Source: Leuconostocaceae bacterium ESL0958 (GTDB taxonomy: Bacteria; Bacillota; Bacilli; Lactobacillales; Lactobacillaceae). Taken from it: a stretch of 64,000 nt of DNA. Made by a program: the position numbers and the translations under genes. The notes beneath the pieces are model-generated. The model made no database searches. It saw nothing but the letters and a program-made list of their open reading frames with translations, and had not been told where the DNA came from. Location: the NCBI GenBank assembly GCA_029433265.1, contig JAQTHT010000001.1, forward strand, positions 62,001 to 126,000. The letters are read 5' to 3'. Positions 56,401-63,568 of the stretch are shown here, in pieces; the stretch's first letter is position 1, and every line of letters begins with the position of its first letter.

Positions 56401-57013
56401 GGGACCAGTCAACGTGGCCGCCATTAACGAGTATGAAACGATCCAAGCGCGCCACGCCTTCTTGAGCCAGCAAAGTAGCGATTTACGGACCGCCAAGCAA
56501 ACACTGGCCGATACCATTGCGGAAATGGATCAAGAAGTGCAGCAGCGCTTTCAAACCACCTTTACCGCTATTGCCAATAATTTTGCTAAAGTCTTTACCA
56601 AAATGTTTGCCGGCGGTCAGGCCCAGTTAGAATTAACGGATCCGGCCCACTTGTTAACGACAGGCATTGATATCAAGGCCCAACCGCCTGGTAAAAAATT
56701 CCAGCAGATGTCCCTCCTTTCTGGAGGGGAGAAGGCGCTGACGGCTATTTCGCTCCTCTTTGCCATTTTGGAATACCGGCCCGTGCCCTTTGTCATTTTG
56801 GATGAGGCAGAGGCTGCTTTGGATGAGGCGAACGTGGACCGTTTTGCCAACTATTTGAAAAATTTCGCTGGGCAGACCCAGTTCATTACGATTACACACC
56901 GGAAAGGAACGATGGTCGCCGCCAAAGTCCTCTATGGTGTTACAATGCAAGAAGCAGGTGTTTCGAAGATGGTCGCCGTTAACTTAGAAGAGGCGGCGGC
57001 AACCGTTTTGTAA
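53456..57013 (+). CDS. smc: Chromosome partition protein SMC
   Basis: 1185 residues, full length. N-terminal head with Walker A GPNGSGKSN at 31-39; two very long coiled coils (about 170-480 and 670-1000) rich in Gln, Ala and Glu; a hinge around 500-660 (GFIGVAADLV, then the GGSITGG motif); C-terminal head with signature LLSGGEKALTAISL and Walker B PFVILDEAEAALDEANV. SMC with ScpAB condenses and separates chromosomes. It begins one base after rnc. Confidence 0.98.
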   Translation: MKLKTLEIAGFKSFANKTVIDFQQGMTGIVGPNGSGKSNIIEAIRWVMGEQSAKDLRGNKMADVIFAGTKSRAALNRAEVSLTFDNSDHYIPADFSEIRITRRLYRSGESAYQLNGAACRLKDIHELFMDTGLGRDGFSIISQGQVERIFSAKPEERRGIVEEVAGVYKYKQSKEKAVRDLAATDENLARVDDIVAEVAQRLAPLAAQAETAKAYLDKRQQYEELDQVQLTQSIWSLQQEVAATERAVTASAETLNSQQATLREQQAALSAARTQIQEQQANRDQLQADIVTLTQQREQAIAAKQLAAQAQENRKQGFAQVAEQLDRLTQQEKKQAVELATATESEQQLTAQAATIRATLQKLEREHGDQKLAAVKKALAQNHQDYVAVMQEVASSRNRVTFQEKSIAQHEQQAAAKRQALQATDQEVAACQQELAAYQSAHPDQAQTENPYEQELATAEATLTAAQANLEAKEQDWQQAAYQKDQVQARYDAQTALDEYAGFYHGVQHLMQPAVRQSFPGIEGVVAELIDVPSRYTKAIETVLAGALQQIVVDQTRTAKAVIAYMTKHRQGRVTLLPLDSVQPRSIRDLSAVQKEAGFIGVAADLVQMPAGMDNVLRSLLGTTLLAENLDAATRIGRACRHRFRIVSLDGQLVNAGGSITGGANQRQGSSVLSRQQELQQLSAQLTAAKETVQRLEEGRNQAQAERQQAQQQLADLQAASRDYENAGQAVDYERKALADRLNRAQTQQQTLQLDVQDLQAALADAQTELAQAKQDLAAATEQQAHTEAENQTLQEQVETVTAAQESYQKEAADFQVELARVEAACQNQHTQALRLQESLADCRQELATLAQEKAKLEEQTQAADNPAALATELTKVTAALQDKEAQVNTLANALTEQGATVQQLEAQVTEQQAVVNQASTDQVQVQNRYEQRQQQLERAAGQLQQRYGLTVQSAADVHETDLTAAELAAHLQQLKADLDAMGPVNVAAINEYETIQARHAFLSQQSSDLRTAKQTLADTIAEMDQEVQQRFQTTFTAIANNFAKVFTKMFAGGQAQLELTDPAHLLTTGIDIKAQPPGKKFQQMSLLSGGEKALTAISLLFAILEYRPVPFVILDEAEAALDEANVDRFANYLKNFAGQTQFITITHRKGTMVAAKVLYGVTMQEAGVSKMVAVNLEEAAATVL

Positions 57014-57022
57014 GGGGTACTT

Positions 57023-58606
57023 ATGGGATTATTTGATATTTTCAAAAAAAAGAAAAAACAGACAGCACCCGTTGACGAAGAAACGGCGGCAACAACAGAA
57101 GCGGCCGCCGGCCAGGATGATGCTAGCAAAGGGGAAACACCGCAGCAGGATGTTGACGGACCTGAGCAAGCAGCTGCTCGTTCGGCTGATGAGGAAAGCG
57201 CCGGTCGACCGGCTGTGGCCACCGAGGCGGAAAAGGCCAGTGAACAGACGGGAGACCAGTCAGATAGCGGCGTAGTGGATCATCAGTCGCCGGCTAGCGA
57301 TGTCGAAAAGGAAGAGCAGGATAGCGCTGGCACTCAATCAGCCCAGGCAGCCCAACCTAAGCAGGTTGTGGATTCAGCTAGTCAAGCTGACAGGGGCGGT
57401 AATCAAGCGGATGACCTTCATCAAACGGAGGCTGCCAGCCAGTCGGTAACTGATGAACCAACCAATGCTGTTCCATCAGCTGAGCAGTTGGAGGCTGATA
57501 ACACAAAGGCTGCCGCCCAGTCGGGGGACGCAGCCCAGCCAGCAGCACAACCGGTTTCAGACAGTAGCAACTCAACTGAGGCGGCTGCCCAGGCAGCTGA
57601 CAAGGACGACGAAGCTTCTGAACAAGATGGGCCAAAGGCCAAGCAAGGGGACCAGCCCACTGAACAAGCGGAGCAGCAGGCTTACGACCAAGGCTTATCA
57701 AAGTCTCGTAAATCTTGGTCCGAACGGTTCAACCATTTTCTAGCGAATTTCCTTTCCGTTGATGAATCTTTCTTTGAAGAACTCGAAGATACGCTTATTG
57801 GCGCTGACTTAGGCTTTGATTTGGCCATCCAGATTTCGGATGCCGTCCGGCAGGCGGTCAAAGAAAAGAACATCAAGGATAAAAATGATATCCGCGAACT
57901 AATCATCGAGCAGATGGTGAACCAGTACGAAGCACAGGGCCAGGATGAGGACCAAAGTATGCACTTTGCGCCAGCCGGTCAACCAACAGTCATGCTCTTT
58001 GTCGGGGTAAACGGCGTCGGGAAAACCACAACGGTGGGGAAGTTAGCGGCCCGTTACCGGCAGGAGGGACAGAAAGTGCTCTTAGCCGCTGCCGATACTT
58101 TCCGAGCCGGTGCGGTTAAGCAACTCCAGGAATGGGGAGAACGGACTGGCGTGCCTGTGGTGACCGGTAAAGAAAAGGCGGACCCCGCTTCGGTCGTCTA
58201 TGCTGCGGCTGCGCAAGCAAAAGCAGAAAACTATGATATCTTGTTAGTGGATACGGCCGGTCGCTTGCAAAATAATGTGAACCTAATGCAGGAATTATCG
58301 AAAATGAACCGGGTCGTGAAAAAGGCAACGGATAAGGAGCCCGAAGAGGTGCTCTTGGTCCTTGATGCGACGACCGGTCAAAATGCACTGCAACAGGCCA
58401 AACTGTTCCGGGATTCTTCAGAAGTAACTGGTATCGTCCTCACCAAGATGGATGGGACGGCCAAGGGGGGCATCGTCTTTGCCATTCGCGATCAGTTACA
58501 CCTACCAGTCAAGTGGATTGGCTTTGGGGAGCAAGTCAGTGACCTGCGGGTCTTCTCTGCACCAGACTTTGTCTACGGACTCTTTAAGGATTTGGTAACC
58601 AACTAA
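57023..58606 (+). CDS. ftsY: Signal recognition particle receptor FtsY with long acidic N-terminal region
   Basis: 527 residues. Residues 1-15 are a basic membrane-contact start (MGLFDIFKKKKKQ). Residues about 16-215 are acidic low-complexity sequence (Ala, Glu, Asp, Gln, Ser), like the A domain of enterobacterial FtsY but unusual in Bacillus. The NG GTPase domain follows: P-loop GVNGVGKTT at 328-336, DTFRAGA, DTAGRLQ and TKMDGTAKGG. FtsY docks SRP-bound ribosomes at the membrane. Its stop overlaps the ylxM start (TAATG). Confidence 0.97.
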   Translation: MGLFDIFKKKKKQTAPVDEETAATTEAAAGQDDASKGETPQQDVDGPEQAAARSADEESAGRPAVATEAEKASEQTGDQSDSGVVDHQSPASDVEKEEQDSAGTQSAQAAQPKQVVDSASQADRGGNQADDLHQTEAASQSVTDEPTNAVPSAEQLEADNTKAAAQSGDAAQPAAQPVSDSSNSTEAAAQAADKDDEASEQDGPKAKQGDQPTEQAEQQAYDQGLSKSRKSWSERFNHFLANFLSVDESFFEELEDTLIGADLGFDLAIQISDAVRQAVKEKNIKDKNDIRELIIEQMVNQYEAQGQDEDQSMHFAPAGQPTVMLFVGVNGVGKTTTVGKLAARYRQEGQKVLLAAADTFRAGAVKQLQEWGERTGVPVVTGKEKADPASVVYAAAAQAKAENYDILLVDTAGRLQNNVNLMQELSKMNRVVKKATDKEPEEVLLVLDATTGQNALQQAKLFRDSSEVTGIVLTKMDGTAKGGIVFAIRDQLHLPVKWIGFGEQVSDLRVFSAPDFVYGLFKDLVTN

Positions 58607-58947
58607 TGGATTTAGCAAAGAAAAACGAAGTCAATGCGCTTTTTTCCTTTTACGGGCCCTTGTTGACGGAAAAACAACAGACTTATTTACATTTATATTT
58701 TGAAGATGATTTTTCCATTATTGAAATTGCCAGTTCAGAACAGGTGAGTCGGCAGGCGGTTTCAGATAACATGAACCGCGCCGTTGACTTGCTCTACCAC
58801 TACGAAGAATTGCTTGCCTTACTGGCAGAGTCCACGCAGCGGCAGCAGGTGGAACAAGAGCTAGCGGCCTATGTGGCAGCACACTATCCAAAAGATCAGG
58901 TGCTCAACCAGCAGTTGACAAAACTATTTAACCAAGAAATCAATTAA
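58606..58947 (+). CDS. ylxM: YlxM-like SRP-associated helix-turn-helix protein
   Basis: 113 residues with a sigma-factor-like helix-turn-helix: LLTEKQQTYLHLYFEDDFSI then IASSEQVSRQAVSDNMNRAV, followed by a helical tail. YlxM is encoded next to ffh in Gram-positive bacteria and modulates SRP GTPase activity in streptococci. The location between ftsY and ffh supports the call. The stop codon overlaps the start of a strong ribosome site (AAGGGAGG) that belongs to ffh. Confidence 0.94.
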   Translation: MDLAKKNEVNALFSFYGPLLTEKQQTYLHLYFEDDFSIIEIASSEQVSRQAVSDNMNRAVDLLYHYEELLALLAESTQRQQVEQELAAYVAAHYPKDQVLNQQLTKLFNQEIN

Positions 58948-58971
58948 GGGAGGCGGGCTGTACACTAGCCC
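58948..58971 (+). promoter_or_regulatory. Ribosome site of ffh followed by a spacer hairpin
   Basis: GGGAGG at 58948-58953 is 25 bases from the ffh ATG at 58979, too far for normal initiation. GGGCT (58955-58959) and AGCCC (58967-58971) form a five-pair hairpin with a seven-base loop in between. Folding removes 17 bases and leaves an effective spacing of 8. No other ribosome site lies near the ATG. Confidence 0.7.
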
Positions 58972-58978
58972 AAACGAT

Positions 58979-60448
58979 ATGGCATTTGAAAATTTGACAG
59001 ATCGCTTATCCAAAGCATTAAAGAATCTGACCGGATCGGGTCGGATTAAAGAAGAAGACCTACAGACTTCCCTACGGGAGATTCGTCTGGCCCTGTTGGA
59101 AGCCGATGTGGCTTATCCAACGGTCAAGAAATTCGTGGCTAATATTCGCGAAAAGGCTAAGGGTGCGGATATCCTGGAAGGATTGAACGCCCCACAGCAA
59201 GTGGTCAAGATTGTGAACGACGAATTGACTGCTTTGATGGGCGAAGAAGCAGTGCCATTGAATAAGTCGGAAAAGATTCCGACGACGATTATGATGGCCG
59301 GTTTGCAGGGGGCTGGTAAGACCACCACGGTGGCCAAGTTAGCCTACAAGCTGAAAAAAGAAGACCATGCCCGGCCCCTGTTAATTGCAGCCGATGTTTA
59401 TCGACCAGCCGCCATTGATCAGTTGGAAGTGTTGGGTCAGGATTTGGACGTTCCGGTCTTTTCACAGGGTACGGACGTTGATCCCCGGGACATTGTCCGG
59501 GCAGGTTTGGCACAAGCAGCCGAAAATAAAAACGACTATGTGCTGATTGATACGGCCGGTCGCTTGCAGATTGATGATGCTTTGATGCAAGAGCTTAAAG
59601 ATATTGAGCAAATTGCACATCCTGATGAAATCTTGCTGACGGTCGATGCCATGACAGGTCAAAATGCGACCGAGACTGCTCAAGGCTTCGCGGACGCCCT
59701 TGATTTGACCGGGGTTGTCCTGACCAAGTTGGACGGTGACACGCGTGGTGGGGCCGCTCTATCCATCCGGGATGTGACGGGCAAGCCGATTAAGTTTGTC
59801 GGGCAGGGAGAAAAGAAGACGGATTTGGATGTCTTCCACCCTGATCGGATGGCTTCTCGGATTCTCGGCATGGGGGACATGCTGACCTTCATCGAAAAGG
59901 CTCAAAAAGAGGTCGATGAAAAGAAGCAGGCCGAACAGTTGGAGAAGATGCGGCAAAACACCTTCGACTTCAATGACTTTATTGATCAGCTGCACCAAGT
60001 CCAAAGCATGGGCCCCATGGAAGACTTGATTAAGATGATTCCTGGTATGGCCAACAATCCAGCCTTGAAAAACATGCAAATTGATGACAAGCAGTTTGCC
60101 CATATGGAAGCCATCATTTCTTCGATGACCAAGGAAGAACGGACTAATCCGGATTTGATTAACCCATCCCGCCGCCGTCGGTTGGCGGCCGGTGCCGGTC
60201 GCCCAGTGGTCGAAGTCAACAAGATGATGAAACAGTTTGACCAGATGAAAAAGATGATGAACCAGGCCACGAAGGGTAATTTCTCTGGCATGGAATCCAT
60301 GATGGGTGGTGCCGGTATGGACATGTCCGCCATGATGGGTGGTAACGGCATGCCCAACAGTAACTTCGGGCAGAAGGTGCAGAACTTTGCCATGAAGCAA
60401 GCTGCCCGCAAGATGAAAAAGTTGCAGAAGAAGCGGAAAAAGAAGTAG
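58979..60448 (+). CDS. ffh: Signal recognition particle protein Ffh
   Basis: 489 residues. N domain (MAFENLTDRLSKALKNLTG), G domain with P-loop GLQGAGKTT at 108-116, DTAGRLQ and TKLDGDTRGGAAL, then the methionine-rich M domain (about 300-489) that binds 4.5S RNA and signal peptides, with the RNA-contact motif NPSRRRRLAAGAGRP. The C-terminus is basic (KLQKKRKKK). The start codon depends on a distant ribosome site and an intervening hairpin. Confidence 0.98.
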   Translation: MAFENLTDRLSKALKNLTGSGRIKEEDLQTSLREIRLALLEADVAYPTVKKFVANIREKAKGADILEGLNAPQQVVKIVNDELTALMGEEAVPLNKSEKIPTTIMMAGLQGAGKTTTVAKLAYKLKKEDHARPLLIAADVYRPAAIDQLEVLGQDLDVPVFSQGTDVDPRDIVRAGLAQAAENKNDYVLIDTAGRLQIDDALMQELKDIEQIAHPDEILLTVDAMTGQNATETAQGFADALDLTGVVLTKLDGDTRGGAALSIRDVTGKPIKFVGQGEKKTDLDVFHPDRMASRILGMGDMLTFIEKAQKEVDEKKQAEQLEKMRQNTFDFNDFIDQLHQVQSMGPMEDLIKMIPGMANNPALKNMQIDDKQFAHMEAIISSMTKEERTNPDLINPSRRRRLAAGAGRPVVEVNKMMKQFDQMKKMMNQATKGNFSGMESMMGGAGMDMSAMMGGNGMPNSNFGQKVQNFAMKQAARKMKKLQKKRKKK

Positions 60449-60479
60449 AACGGAAGCTGTTTTTCAGCAGGGTGCTATT

Positions 60480-61298
60480 ATGACAGTCAAACTAATCGCA
60501 ACGGATTTAGATGCTACTTTTTTAAGGCCGGATAAAAGCTTTAACCATGAACTTTACCGCCAAATGATGGCGGCGGCAGCCGAGCAGGAGGTTGCCTTCG
60601 TAGTGGCAACTGGCAACCATCCCGATAAGATTGCCGGCTACTTTGCTGGATTACCGGCGCCTCAGGCCGTCATTGCTAATAATGGGGCCCAGGTGATGCT
60701 GGGTGATCAGTTGCTAGCCACTCAAAATTTGGATTCGGTTGTTTTCCAACCGATTTTGGACTTAATTAACGACCACCGGGATCGCGTGCGCATGGGACTG
60801 GTTTTCACCGGTACTAAGCGGGCCTTTATGCTCAAGCAGCAAGCAGCCTTGGGATTGGGCACAGAAAAGGCGGCCACTTACTTTGAGGACCTGGTTTTGA
60901 TCGATGACTTGTCAGAGATTGATGAACCAATCCTGAAGCTAACGGTGGACTTGCCGGACTACGAACGACCTTTTATGGCAGCTGTTCGGGCATTGGATTT
61001 ACCAGTTCATGTGACTTCTGCGGGTTATGGCGCGATCGACTTTGTCAATCCCGATGTGAACAAGGCCGTCGGCCTGCGTTTATTGAGTGAACAGATGCAG
61101 ATTGCCCCAGCTGAAATGGCCGCCTTTGGCGATGGGTTGAACGACGTAGAGATGCTCAATCTCGTGGGCCAGCCCTATCGGATGCCGGTCGCTGATCCAC
61201 TTTTGCGGGCAGCGCCCTATGCGGTCGCAGTCGCGGGAAACGAAGCAGACGGGGTCTTGCAGACCATTTTGACTGAAATTTTGGGTCGTCAATCATGA
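60480..61298 (+). CDS. Cof-type HAD superfamily phosphatase
   Basis: 272 residues. HAD motif I reads DLDATF at 9-14 (D9, D11); the usual Gly after the second Asp is Ala. Other motifs: VVATGNHPDK (motif II), a Lys in VNPDVNKAVGL, and GDGLNDVEML (motif IV). Cof-type enzymes dephosphorylate sugar phosphates, pyridoxal phosphate or FMN-related compounds; the substrate cannot be told. The last four bases overlap the sortase start, so the pair is coupled. Confidence 0.92.
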   Translation: MTVKLIATDLDATFLRPDKSFNHELYRQMMAAAAEQEVAFVVATGNHPDKIAGYFAGLPAPQAVIANNGAQVMLGDQLLATQNLDSVVFQPILDLINDHRDRVRMGLVFTGTKRAFMLKQQAALGLGTEKAATYFEDLVLIDDLSEIDEPILKLTVDLPDYERPFMAAVRALDLPVHVTSAGYGAIDFVNPDVNKAVGLRLLSEQMQIAPAEMAAFGDGLNDVEMLNLVGQPYRMPVADPLLRAAPYAVAVAGNEADGVLQTILTEILGRQS

Positions 61299-62062
61299 AA
61301 AAAACAAGCATGCAACGCTGGCTCTGGCGCCTCTTGGCGCTCTTTTTTCTGCTGTTAAGCCTTTTCTTTGCTTATCAGTGGGTACAAACGCAGCCCACGC
61401 AGAGTCCAGTTAAAAAAGTGCAGAAAAATATCCAGGATAGCCAGCACAAGGCCTATTCCACGAGTGCTCGAAAAGCACTGGGTCAGCAGCTGATGAAGGA
61501 TGACCAACAGGCTTTGGGCATTCATAAGCAGGGCTATGTGGCCATGCCCAATTTGTCGATTTTTATGCCAATCTACGACAATGCCTATTCCAAAGCTGCC
61601 TTGGATAAAGGGGCTAATACGGCGCAGAAGGATAGTCCGGTACCAACCATGGGGGCCGGCAACTACACCTTGGCTGCCCATAACTGGGATAATGGCTATA
61701 CCGGTTTTTCGGCCCTGCAGCAAAAGTTAAAGCAGAACAGTCCCTATTTGGTCGATGGCCAACTGAAAGGGTCGGACTGGCTCAATGGCAAATCCATTTA
61801 TTTGGCCAATGACAAGGGAATTTACCGTTACACGGTTAAAGACCAGACCACGGTTGACCAAAACCAGGGGGAGATTTTGGACCCTAACTTGCGCATTGAT
61901 GGTCAGGCCAAACTGACCATTATTACTTGTCTTTATCCGGATACCACGAAGCGGATTATTACGAATGCCCAGTACAGTGGTTTCACTTCCTGGCAGAAGG
62001 CTTCCGACAAAGAGGTCGGTTACTTTGATCTGAACAAGCAAAAGACCAATGTGCTACCATAA
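61295..62062 (+). CDS. srtA: Class A-type sortase
   Basis: 255-residue membrane transpeptidase that joins LPxTG-type proteins to peptidoglycan. An N-terminal membrane anchor (about 9-28) is followed by the sortase barrel with H129 in LAAHNW, C212 in TIITCLYPD and R220 in TTKRIITNA, the complete catalytic triad. It overlaps the preceding HAD gene. No protein with an LPxTG signal is complete in the window, but the truncated gene at 63569 may be a client. Confidence 0.93.
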   Translation: MKKTSMQRWLWRLLALFFLLLSLFFAYQWVQTQPTQSPVKKVQKNIQDSQHKAYSTSARKALGQQLMKDDQQALGIHKQGYVAMPNLSIFMPIYDNAYSKAALDKGANTAQKDSPVPTMGAGNYTLAAHNWDNGYTGFSALQQKLKQNSPYLVDGQLKGSDWLNGKSIYLANDKGIYRYTVKDQTTVDQNQGEILDPNLRIDGQAKLTIITCLYPDTTKRIITNAQYSGFTSWQKASDKEVGYFDLNKQKTNVLP

Positions 62063-62075
62063 GTAAGGAGTTTGC

Positions 62076-62678
62076 ATGTTTGAATATTTGAAGGGGATTG
62101 TGACGGTCGTCGCACCCGGTTACCTGGTGGTTGAAAGCAAGGACGGGGTCGGCTACCGCCTGAACCCAGCCAATCCTTACGCCTATAATGAAGGACAGGA
62201 AGTCCAAGTTTTCATTGAGCAGGTTGTCCGGGAAAATGAAGTGTCGCTCTATGGTTTTACAACGGCTGCTGAGAAAGCCCTTTTTAACAAACTGACTTCC
62301 GTTTCGGGCATTGGACCTAAGTCTGCCCTGGCGATTTTAGCAGGGGCGGACGCGGGTTCACTCGCACAAGCAGTGGCCAATGATGACGTCGACTATCTGA
62401 CCCAGTTCCCCGGGGTTGGCAAAAAGACAGCCCAGCAAATTGTGCTAGACTTGAAGGGCAAGCTTGATGACTGGCAGACAATGGCTGGTGGTACTACGTT
62501 GCCATTAGATGATCAGGCCGGCCCTCAGCAGGCCCAACAGCTGGAAGATGCGCTGGCTGCCTTGGCGGCGCTTGGCTACAGCAATAAGGACATTGCTAAG
62601 GTCAAAAAGCACTTAGCCAAGGAAAGCGGTAGCACGGAAGACCTGATTTCGCAGGCACTGAAGTTGCTTGTTTCCTAG
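62076..62678 (+). CDS. ruvA: Holliday junction branch migration protein RuvA
   Basis: 200 residues. OB-fold domain I (MFEYLKGIVTVVAPGYLVVE), two helix-hairpin-helix motifs (VSGIGPKSALAIL and FPGVGKKTAQQIVLDLKGK) and a C-terminal RuvB-contact domain (from about 150: DALAALAALGYSNKDI). RuvA binds four-way junctions. ruvB, usually next, is not here; a nucleoside kinase follows. A CTAGTTG/CAACTAG hairpin covers the stop codon. Confidence 0.96.
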   Translation: MFEYLKGIVTVVAPGYLVVESKDGVGYRLNPANPYAYNEGQEVQVFIEQVVRENEVSLYGFTTAAEKALFNKLTSVSGIGPKSALAILAGADAGSLAQAVANDDVDYLTQFPGVGKKTAQQIVLDLKGKLDDWQTMAGGTTLPLDDQAGPQQAQQLEDALAALAALGYSNKDIAKVKKHLAKESGSTEDLISQALKLLVS

Positions 62679-62718
62679 TTGTCGGCAACTAGGGCAAAAC
62701 TAATCGATTGGAGTAGGT

Positions 62719-63354
62719 ATGGTGATTATTACAGCAGGGATGATTGGTGTCGGTAAGACGACCTTGACCAAGTTATTAGCAGACCATTACGGTACGGAGG
62801 CTTTCTATGAACCAGTGGGGGACAATCCCGTGCTGCCACTGTTTTACCGGGATCCCAAGCAGTATGGTTTTCTGCTTCAGATTTTCTTCTTGAACCGCCG
62901 CTTTGCCATGATTAAACAGGCGTTGGCTAATGACAACAATGTCTTGGACCGGTCCATTTACGAAGATGAGCTGTTTACAGAGGAAAATCACCGGGATGGC
63001 AACATTTCGGATATGGAAATGGCCACTTACCATGACCTTTTGCAGCGGATGATGGCTGAGTTACAGGCCCTGCCCAAAAAAGCACCCGATCTTATGGTTT
63101 ATGCGGATGCTGATTTTGAAACCATCCTAGCTCGGATTAAGAAACGCGGTCGCGAGTATGAGCAGTTTGAAGAAAACGACGACCTCTACCGTTATTACCA
63201 CAAAATGTGGACGGCCTATCAATCCTGGTTCGATTCTTACCATGAATCGGCTAAAATTAAAGTCGATTTGCAAAAGTATGACTTGGAAGATCCGGCCAAC
63301 CAACGAATCGTCCTGCAGCAAGTCGATGAGGCATTGGCCAAAATTCGTTCTTAA
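62719..63354 (+). CDS. Deoxynucleoside kinase (deoxyadenosine/deoxyguanosine kinase type)
   Basis: 211-residue P-loop kinase of deoxynucleoside salvage. Walker A is GMIGVGKTTLTKLL near residues 7-20; the substrate-site segments are YEPVGDNPVLPLFY and the LDRSIYEDELF motif that follows the conserved DRS. The lid has a RIKKRGREYEQ segment. Lactobacilli commonly carry dAK/dGK pairs of this family; only one copy is seen here. It has a GGAG ribosome site. Confidence 0.94.
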   Translation: MVIITAGMIGVGKTTLTKLLADHYGTEAFYEPVGDNPVLPLFYRDPKQYGFLLQIFFLNRRFAMIKQALANDNNVLDRSIYEDELFTEENHRDGNISDMEMATYHDLLQRMMAELQALPKKAPDLMVYADADFETILARIKKRGREYEQFEENDDLYRYYHKMWTAYQSWFDSYHESAKIKVDLQKYDLEDPANQRIVLQQVDEALAKIRS

Positions 63355-63364
63355 AACAGTTATC

Positions 63365-63389
63365 AAGCACAAGGTACTTGTGCTTTTTT
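63365..63389 (+). terminator. Terminator after the deoxynucleoside kinase gene
   Basis: AAGCACAAG (63365-63373) pairs with CTTGTGCTT (63377-63385) around a three-base loop, then T. Confidence 0.92.
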
Positions 63390-63396
63390 GCTAACA

Positions 63397-63430
63397 GAAG
63401 TCAAGCCTAACAAGGGGTTGGCTTCTTTTT
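63397..63430 (+). terminator. Second, tandem terminator-like hairpin
   Basis: GAAGTCAAGCC (63397-63407) pairs imperfectly with GGTTGGCTTC (63416-63425), then TTTTT. It backs up the preceding terminator. Confidence 0.6.
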
Positions 63431-63501
63431 GATTTTGTGCATTTTTTCAGGAAAGGAAACTAGCGTACATGGGCACGAGCAAGTGTTTTTCACAATCTTT
63501 T

Positions 63502-63530
63502 TTGTTAAATTATTAAAGATTTGGTAAAAT
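63502..63530 (+). promoter_or_regulatory. Promoter of the surface-protein gene at the window end
   Basis: TTGTTA (63502-63507), a 17-base spacer and TAAAAT (63525-63530), with TG one base before the -10 (TGGTAAAAT). The start near 63537 leaves a leader of about 30 bases with AAAGGA before the ATG. Confidence 0.82.
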
Positions 63531-63568
63531 AGACCGGATATCTTTTATAAAAAATAAAGGAATGGGTT

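Noticed and set aside
57068-57670. Low-complexity tract in ftsY considered as a DNA repeat array or CRISPR-like element
   Set aside because: No regular unit or spacer pattern; it is an in-frame acidic coding region.
62675-62692. CTAGTTG/CAACTAG hairpin at the ruvA stop considered as a terminator
   Set aside because: No T run follows the stem; at most a weak mRNA structure.
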